From the NCBI GenBank assembly GCA_025603075.1, contig MU626287.1, forward strand, positions 92,361-156,360: 64,000 nt of DNA, read 5' to 3'. Both the position numbers and the translations under genes were made by a program. Source of the DNA: Neoconidiobolus thromboides FSU 785. Lineage: Eukaryota; Entomophthoromycota; Entomophthoromycetes; Entomophthorales; Neoconidiobolaceae. Positions 57,870-64,000 of this stretch are shown in pieces; positions within the stretch are counted from its first letter, which is position 1; every line of letters begins with the position of its first letter. Below the pieces are notes generated by a model. The model was not told the DNA's origin, ran no database searches, and saw only the letters and a program-made list of their open reading frames with translations.

Positions 57870-58479
57870 TTAATAGTCATTATAGTACAGTTGATAATTA
57901 AATAATCGTTCTTTTGATATTGGACTTAATAAAAATGTTTTACCTTTTAAAGCAGTTCGATAAATACATTCTATTAAATCAATCAAATCTTGTTTTTCTT
58001 TTAATGTGCCAATAAGTTTGGAATGATCTGGTAAACTAGAAAAAAAAGCAAAAGACATAGATTAGTACACTTGAAACGGTATATTTGATCTAAGCAATGA
58101 TGCTTTACCCATAATCTATTTTGATATGATGACCATTAAAAAAGAAGATTGTAGATGGAATATAATTTATATCAAAATAATTTAAATAAGTTTGAAAAGT
58201 TTCATTCTCTTTATCCAGTTCTAATTCAATTGTAAATATTACTGCCATATTACTTAAGTTAATCACACTTTTTGATAACTATTAAAAGTAAAGGGGGAAT
58301 TTAATTAAAGATTAGTATTTTTAGAAATGGAAGATTAGTAAATGAAAAGTTACTATATTATCTAAATGCATACAAGTGGAATCAAATTGATTTCCAAATC
58401 TTAATATTAATACTTTATTCACTGTTTCTTGAATTACTCGACTTAATTGTGCTTCATCACAGATCCTTGGTAAGTCCAT
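57870..58479 (-). CDS. TXNL4B: Thioredoxin-fold U5 snRNP-like protein, TXNL4B (Dim2) type
   Basis: Three exons from MDLPRICDEAQLSRVIQETV at 58479. It continues KVLILRFGNQFDSTCMHLD, MAVIFTIELDKENETFQTYL, YFDINYIPSTIFFFNGHHIK, IDYG spliced to LPDHSKLIGTLKEKQDLIDL, and LLSPISKERLFNYQLYYNDY. The length, about 150 residues, and features (RFG..D..C...D, YIPSTxFFFNG, DYGxPDHxK, and a C-terminal P-x-x-L-Y tail) fit TXNL4B rather than the paralogue Dim1/Dib1, whose loop reads FFFRNKHI and DLGTGNNNKI. TXNL4B binds PRPF6 and acts in pre-mRNA splicing. No active-site CxxC is present, as expected. Confidence 0.87.
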
Positions 58480-58961
58480 TTTAAGTTATTGTTTCTAAAA
58501 AGTTAATGAGTTAATTTCATTATTATTATTATTTTGCAAAAATTAAGTTTGATGAAATTGATTTTTTCATCTCAATTTTATTCTCAATTTTTATTTTAAA
58601 AATTCCAATCTTTAAAATCATTTTCATGTTCCAAGAAATCAATATTACTTTAGCATTTATTTATTTTATAATAAAATTAAATGATGCTTTCAATGCATTA
58701 TTACCGACGTTTTACTATTAAAAAGGAGATTCTCATTTGTATTTTATTACATTAATATTTTATCAAATAACTGTTACTAAAACGTAATGGTCATGAATGA
58801 AAGAATTCAATGAGGATAAATGTTGATTAAATTCAAAGATTTAATATAAGTGATTTTAGAGTGTAATAAATTTAGTAAAGAAATCAAAATAAAGATTCAT
58901 TAAGTTTAAACTAAATAATTTTTCATTATTTATCTATATTATATAATAATCAATATATTTA
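58480..58961. other. Spacer, TXNL4B to RBR ligase
   Basis: 480-bp AT-rich stretch between two minus-strand genes. Nothing recognised. Confidence 0.6.
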
Positions 58962-60485
58962 TTATATAAAATCAAAAGGATCAAATTCAAACTCTTCTTG
59001 TTGAACACCTTCAAATAACAACATATGACATGTGGATCGAATATCATTAAAATGTTTATAAGGGTTATATTTATCAATAATTTGACCACAAGAATAGCAG
59101 AAATGAGTATCACAAACAGCACAAATCATATGATTACAACCATGTGATTTTTCAATACAAGTCAAACATTTAGGACAAGGTTGAGCATTGTTCAATTTCC
59201 AATTGTTAAATTGAAGATCTAATTCAAATTCTTTAGCAAATTTTTGCAAATTTTTTAATCCATATTTTAATTCTAATTGTGCTAATTCTAAATTATCCTG
59301 TTTTAATTTTGCTTCATGATATTGTTTACCAAGTTGATGATTTTTAGGTAATTCACAGTAAGTTAAACTACCATGCCATGTTCGTTTACAATAATGACAA
59401 TAAGCATAATGACATTTAATACAAATACATAACTTTTCATTTTCTTCATTTCTTAACATTGGGGTATTACAACTTTCAATTGGACACCATGTACTTAACG
59501 GATCCATATCATACTTTTGTTTATTGAATAATTTTAAATATCTATTATAATCATCTTCACTTAATAATTCTCTTATATCTTCTAAATCTGGTCGATCTTC
59601 TTCTATATTTATTTTACCTTGTTTTCGATTCATTCGACATTCTTCATGGGGACATAGTACAGAGTAAACTAATCCTTCTCGTATCATCATTTTAAAAAAA
59701 TCCGATAAACATTGTTTACAATAAACATGTGAACATTTTTTTAATGATATACTATCTCGTCCTCGTTTGATGTCCCAACAAATACCACAAGAATGCGGTA
59801 TTATATTGAACTCTTTTTTTACTAAATAATAATCCCATTGTGTTATTATGTCTTTCATTATATTATTATTGATTTTATTTTGACTCATTTTTAAAATACT
59901 TTCAGGTATAAATTTAGCGATAAATTTATACTTTAAATAATCCAAATTAACTAAAAATATTAATATAAACTAAAAAAATAAAAGTAAAAAGTTTACCTTT
60001 ACTGATCGTTAAGCCATCTAAATAGTTTAAATATTCTAATAAATAATTTTGAATAAAATCAATATAAATAAATAAAATCTATAAAAAAATTAAATTAATT
60101 TTTTCTTTATAATATAAATTATTAATTTACTTACTTCTGCTTTTTCTTCCTCCCATAAACATTTTAATTTGTCTTTAACTTTGTCATTATCTTCTTTACT
60201 TAACCAAAAACAAATCAATTTAATACTTGGTGCTTCTTTCGGATATTTATCTCCTAACTCAAAACAAAGAAATATTGGTGGTAAGTACTTAACAAAAATA
60301 GTATCTTGATTAAAATAAACTTTATAATTTGATTCTAATTGAATATTAATTTTTATTAAGCCAGAATGTTTATGAGTGAAATCTAACTGTTGATTTAATT
60401 CTTTGTCATTTAGTTGAATATCTGATTCATATATACTACTTAATGCTAATAATTCATTCTCAATAACTTCTTCAGTTTCATTCAT
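58962..60485 (-). CDS. RNF14/Itt1-type RBR E3 ubiquitin ligase
   Basis: Three exons. The first is an RWD domain (MNETEEVIENELLALSSIYE; PPIFLCFELGDKYPKEAPSI). A small exon (FIYIDFIQNYLLEYLNYLDG) links it to the ligase part. RING1: CGICWDIKRGRDS, CSHVYCKQC, CPHEEC. IBR: CPIESCNTPM, CICIKCHYAYCHYC. RING2 (Rcat): CPKCLTCIEKSHGCNHMICA, CDTHFCYSC. The Cys of SHGCNHM is the thioester-forming residue of RBR enzymes. RWD plus RBR is the RNF14 architecture (yeast Itt1). RNF14 acts on stalled ribosomes with GCN1 in animals. The end reads FDPFDFI. Confidence 0.93.
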
Positions 60486-60889
60486 TGTTTTTGAATATTA
60501 GTTATTCGAAGAGTTGGGTTGTATATTGGATTTATTACGATCGTTAAGAAGAGTTAATTAATTATTGATATTTTAAATATTAAACTTTGAATTCATCTTT
60601 TTTAATAAAATCGCTAAGTAGTTTTTTATTGCTTAGAAAATATGAGTCAATGTGCTTTTAAATTCTACAAAATAAATTTAGTTTTTAATTTTCATGACTA
60701 AATAAATTTGAAAAGCTAAATACACTTTTTCTTGCCCAAAAAATGTCAACTTAGATTTAATGCTGTATGACGTTAAAATGCTTAGAATCATTGATCTTAT
60801 ATCATGAACACAATTTCCATTATAAAAAATGATATTTCAACTTCAATTAATTAATCTTCTTTAATAACTTTAATGCTTAATAAGTGATA
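60486..60889. other. Divergent promoter region, RBR ligase and TF-like gene
   Basis: 404 bp between divergent genes. I searched it for an upstream exon encoding a Zn2Cys6 cluster for the TF-like gene and found none. Confidence 0.6.
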
Positions 60890-62635
60890 ATGTTTCATCC
60901 AGTCAGTAAAAGAAGGATACGAAGTAAACAAGATGTAGCTCGAAGTCGAATGGATCAATTAAATGGCATCATACAAAATTATTTTGCTTTTATAAAAAAT
61001 ATAAACGACCCTGAAGTACGTAAAATTAGTTATGGTAAGTCATTAATTATCTCTAATGATATATTATTTACTAAATAACTAGATTATTTAAGTTGGGTTA
61101 ATGAACAATTAAAGCACCAAAGAGAAGAAAAAGATATAGATGAAAATGAACGAGAAACAATTAGAATTGGTACTTTTAAACGAGAATTAGGTCTCAGCTT
61201 CAAAAAACATTTAAATGATACAGTATTTTCCATTCCTAATGCTAATTATCATTTTGCTAGTGGTCTTTTTGATTTTGGCAAATTTTTAGAGACAGGAACC
61301 TTTATTTTTACCGTTATTATTGATCCATATAACCTATGGCTTGGCCATGATACTATATTACAAATAACAAGAAAAGATAATAACGAATTACTAACTTATG
61401 TATTTTTTGCCTTTTTAGCTCGATTTACATTACGTTGGGATACCGAAAATTATAAAGTGATTTATAGTAATAGCTTAAAAAATATTCGATTGTTACTTCC
61501 AAATGCTTATTCAAAACCAACGTATAATAATATAGTTGCTCTTGGTTTAATGAGTTATTTAGCTTTATCACATGCTAATTTTCATTTAGTTGAAAGATAT
61601 TTCTTTTCTTCTGTTAGATTAGCGCAAATGTTAGGTTATGATACGGAGAATTCGTGTGTAATAGCCAATACAAAACCAACCGAGTATCTAGATCCTCAAG
61701 TTTATCGAGGCAAAAATTTATGGAATGCGTTATATGTTGGATATTTATCCTATTCAGCTATTATGTTAGATTTTCCAGTCTATCATTTTGAAATTGATAC
61801 CGCTAAATTAGCACCTTATTTAGAAAGTATTAATTTTAAATATAAAGAAGTGGATCAAAAAAAACAATTAAAAAAAGAATCAAAAATTGTTGCTAGACAA
61901 TTTGATTTCTTTGACATTATAACTAATGTTAATTTAACTATTGTTAAACACGCTCTTAAAGTTAAAAGCGAGAAACAAAATGAGTTAGCATTGATGCCAA
62001 ATGATAATTTGAGATTGCCTTCAATAGAATTTAATCATTATTTCAATAAGTTAATGAATTTAAATACAGAATTAGATCAGATTATTTCTAATGCTGACAA
62101 TACACAGTGTACAGTTAATAAACTATTAAAAATATTAACAAATGGAACAATCATCGTATTATGCTATCCCTTAGCTTTGATTTATCCTAAACCAATAGAA
62201 TTTAAAATGAAAGAAATGGAGTTATTGTATAACATAACAAATACCTTATTTGATATCATCTTTCAACCTGAGAGTCATAATAACCTAACAGGTATTTTAA
62301 ATATGATTTATGAAGTTTTGAAAATCATTGAAAAGTTTGAAGTAAATCAAGATATGTTTTCTTGTAGTCAATTTAGTTGTTTAATTTACATCTATTTTAA
62401 TATTATTCATCAAGCAACAATTAATGAATTTGATATGTTTTATAGAAGTAAAATGGAGCATTCAATGACTAAGACATTGGTTATTTTAGATGCTTTGAAT
62501 TTGTTAGCAAAGAATAGTAAAAAAAAGATACGTAATGATGCCATTTTAAATCTAAGAAGAATTAGTAAGGCACTCAATAATTTTGTATTACCAACAGAAT
62601 TTATCGATAGTATTAAACCTAAATTATGTTTTTAA
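60890..62635 (+). CDS. Fungal transcription-factor-like protein without visible zinc cluster
   Basis: Two exons joined at ISYG-DYLSWVNEQL (60-nt intron near 61036-61080). About 565 residues. The N-terminus MFHPVSKRRIRSKQDVARSR is basic and resembles the linker that normally follows a Zn2Cys6 cluster, with a possible coiled-coil start (MDQLNGIIQNYFAFIKNI). The middle contains a stretch like the fungal_trans/middle-homology region: IVALGLMSYLALSHANFHLV, RYFFSSVRLAQMLGYDTENS, YRGKNLWNALYVGYLSYSAI. This 'A..lA..lGLh.d' type segment suggests regulation of transcription. The Zn2Cys6 DNA-binding motif itself is absent from the visible gene. Either it was lost, or it is a regulator that does not bind DNA directly. 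Confidence 0.65.
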
Positions 62636-63228
62636 ATAAACAAATCAAGCTATTAGCCGTATGTTTTATTCTATCCATAGGTGATTGTTTTTGTTTCTGT
62701 TGTTATTATTTGATGCTTTAGCCTTTTATTTCTGGATGTACCTTGATTTTGTTTTGCATTTTTTTAATTTAATTGAGTGGAAGAATTAGTGTAGTTTTTC
62801 AACAACAAGCACATATATTTATATGAAAACTTAACTTTGCTATTTAGAATTTTTATCACTTAAATTGTAAATTTTGTGGTGAAAGTATGAGATCAATAAA
62901 ACTAAAAATTGATCTTTGATAAAAAACAACATTATTCAGCTTTGAAAAAACCTATGATACTTTAAAGTGGATTAAAAATTTGGATTTTACTTTGATTTTT
63001 TATGAATTTTAATAAACACTTCTCTTACATTAAATTTTTGTATGTAAGTTGAATGCTGTATAAAAATAAAGCATATTATTTAGTACATTATTAATTTATC
63101 TTTATTGTTAATGGTGACCTTGATAGTTTACAAGTATGGATTTAAAAAAAGATACAGGGATATCCAAATTCGTTTTTCAGAACTTAATCCAAATTTTAAG
63201 TTTCTAAATTTCCAAGTCTTTAATATAT

Positions 63229-63427
63229 GAAGGTATCTTCTAGGCTTCACTTTTACTACCTTTTAAGCGTTATTTGAGCAGAAAGGTAGTTGACAAATTC
63301 TTAAATACAATAACAATAATAGGGGATGTATTTTTTTGCCTAGCAATTTCTAACAATTTTTCCATTCAAATAGTGCTTAAAAAATGGAAAAGTAATGAAA
63401 CCAAAAAAACATCCCCAATACATCCCC
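63229..63427 (-). mobile_element. Miniature inverted-repeat element, copy 14 (interrupted)
   Basis: Reverse-orientation copy with left end GAAGGTAT and right end ACATCCCC, flanked by ATAT/ATAT (63225-63228, 63428-63431). It is split near its right end by copy 15. Without the insert and its duplication it would be about 100 bp. Confidence 0.75.
63322..63416 (+). mobile_element. Miniature inverted-repeat element, copy 15 (inserted in copy 14)
   Basis: 95-bp copy with left end GGGGATGT and right end ACATCCCC, flanked by AATA/AATA (63318-63321, 63417-63420). The duplicated AATA lies within the host copy's terminal region. Confidence 0.8.
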
Positions 63428-64000
63428 ATATATTAAAGACTTAGAAATTTAGAAACTTAAAATTAAATAAAAAAAACTGAAAATTTATTTTAATTGTTTT
63501 ATTTTTATTAAATATTTAGTAGATATATATTATAGAAATATATAGCTATTTGATTTTATTTTTTATTAAAATAAGAACAAAATGCAAGCTTTTATAACTA
63601 AACTTTAAAATGAATTTTTAAAAAATTTAACAGAATAGTGAAAAGCATACTATATAGACATTATAATTTATTTATGTCGATTTTGATAACTATTTATAAT
63701 AACCCAAAATTCATAAGGTTTTACAATAGAGTAAAAAAACTTATTGAAATCTATTATTAATAATGTACTTTATCAAGTAGTACATAAAATTAATACTTTG
63801 AAGAAAATAGAAAATAAAAACCAATAAGTAGTATTATTATCAACTATAGCTTTAATGTATTTTTTGATAAATGTAAAAGTTTTAGATTTAATATAGGTGT
63901 GAAATCTGGTACTCAGGGTTTGGAGTCAAGAACAGCTATTGCTGGGTTGACTACACTATAAGTCGAAAGGTCTTAGTTTATGTGACTAAGATAGACTTGG

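Larger units (their letters stand above)
62636..64000. other. Right-end spacer with nested miniature elements
   Basis: 1.36 kb. Contains element copies 14 and 15, one inside the other. The last ~100 bases (63900-64000) are less AT-rich than the rest and may be the edge of a feature continuing outside the window; no gene or RNA is recognised. Confidence 0.55.

Overview
The window is strongly AT-rich nuclear DNA from a fungus. The evidence is many short spliceosomal introns (about 45-80 bp, GTAAG/GTAAA...TAG) interrupting recognisable eukaryotic genes, plus fungus-type genes: a DASH Dam1 homologue, Atg22, an ankyrin-PH oxysterol-binding protein, Med8 and a fungal transcription-factor-like protein. 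Several genes are missing or unusual in budding yeast (NTAQ1, TSC1, TXNL4B, TMEM223, TMEM234 and a Siva-like protein). That mix suggests an early-diverging lineage, for example a Conidiobolus-like or related zygomycete. This placement is inference; no rRNA or organelle marker is present.

Layout. 1-13 kb is gene-poor: the first exon of a gene leaving the left edge, intronless EF-2 (minus), an intronless TIS11-type zinc-finger gene (minus), a decayed F-box pseudogene (plus), and long spacers with short transposon-like elements. 13.9-19.6 kb is dense: a divergent XPF-fold protein (possible Zip2/SHOC1), a TMEM234-like protein, an RNF5/RMA1-type ER ubiquitin ligase and a Siva-like cysteine-rich protein. 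21-27 kb holds two tandem intronless F-box paralogues and a cluster of four miniature elements. 27-31 kb has phosphatidylinositol synthase, NTAQ1 and a PNRC/Edc1-like decapping activator. 31-34 kb is a long spacer. 34-48.8 kb is dense: oxysterol-binding protein, TMEM223, an SRPBCC-fold protein, TSC1/hamartin, a kelch-BTB protein, Med8 and Dam1. 50-62.6 kb is dense: cap guanine-N7 methyltransferase, Atg22, mitochondrial Met-tRNA formyltransferase, CTU2, TXNL4B, an RNF14-type RBR ligase and a transcription-factor-like protein. The right end is a spacer carrying a nested miniature element.

The most distinctive content is a family of about 97-bp non-coding elements, 15 copies, all intergenic. They have terminal inverted repeats (GGGGATGT.../...ACACTCCC), an internal hairpin around AGCGCT, and apparent 4-bp target-site duplications, including one copy inserted inside another. 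They behave like a MITE family; no transposase gene is present in the window. The second notable item is a Dam1 homologue whose C-terminal exons encode a winged-helix-like segment behind a KE-repeat linker.

The genes are mostly unrelated housekeeping and regulatory functions, as usual for a fungal chromosome. Loose themes are mRNA fate (TIS11-type, PNRC/Edc1-like, cap methyltransferase, TXNL4B), ubiquitin/N-degron turnover (RNF5-like, RBR, NTAQ1, F-box, kelch-BTB) and TOR/nutrient biology (TSC1, Atg22). Three divergent gene pairs share promoters of only about 100 bp. I found no convincing tRNA, rRNA or CRISPR. Gene boundaries with introns are hand-spliced from the sequence and could be off at individual junctions.
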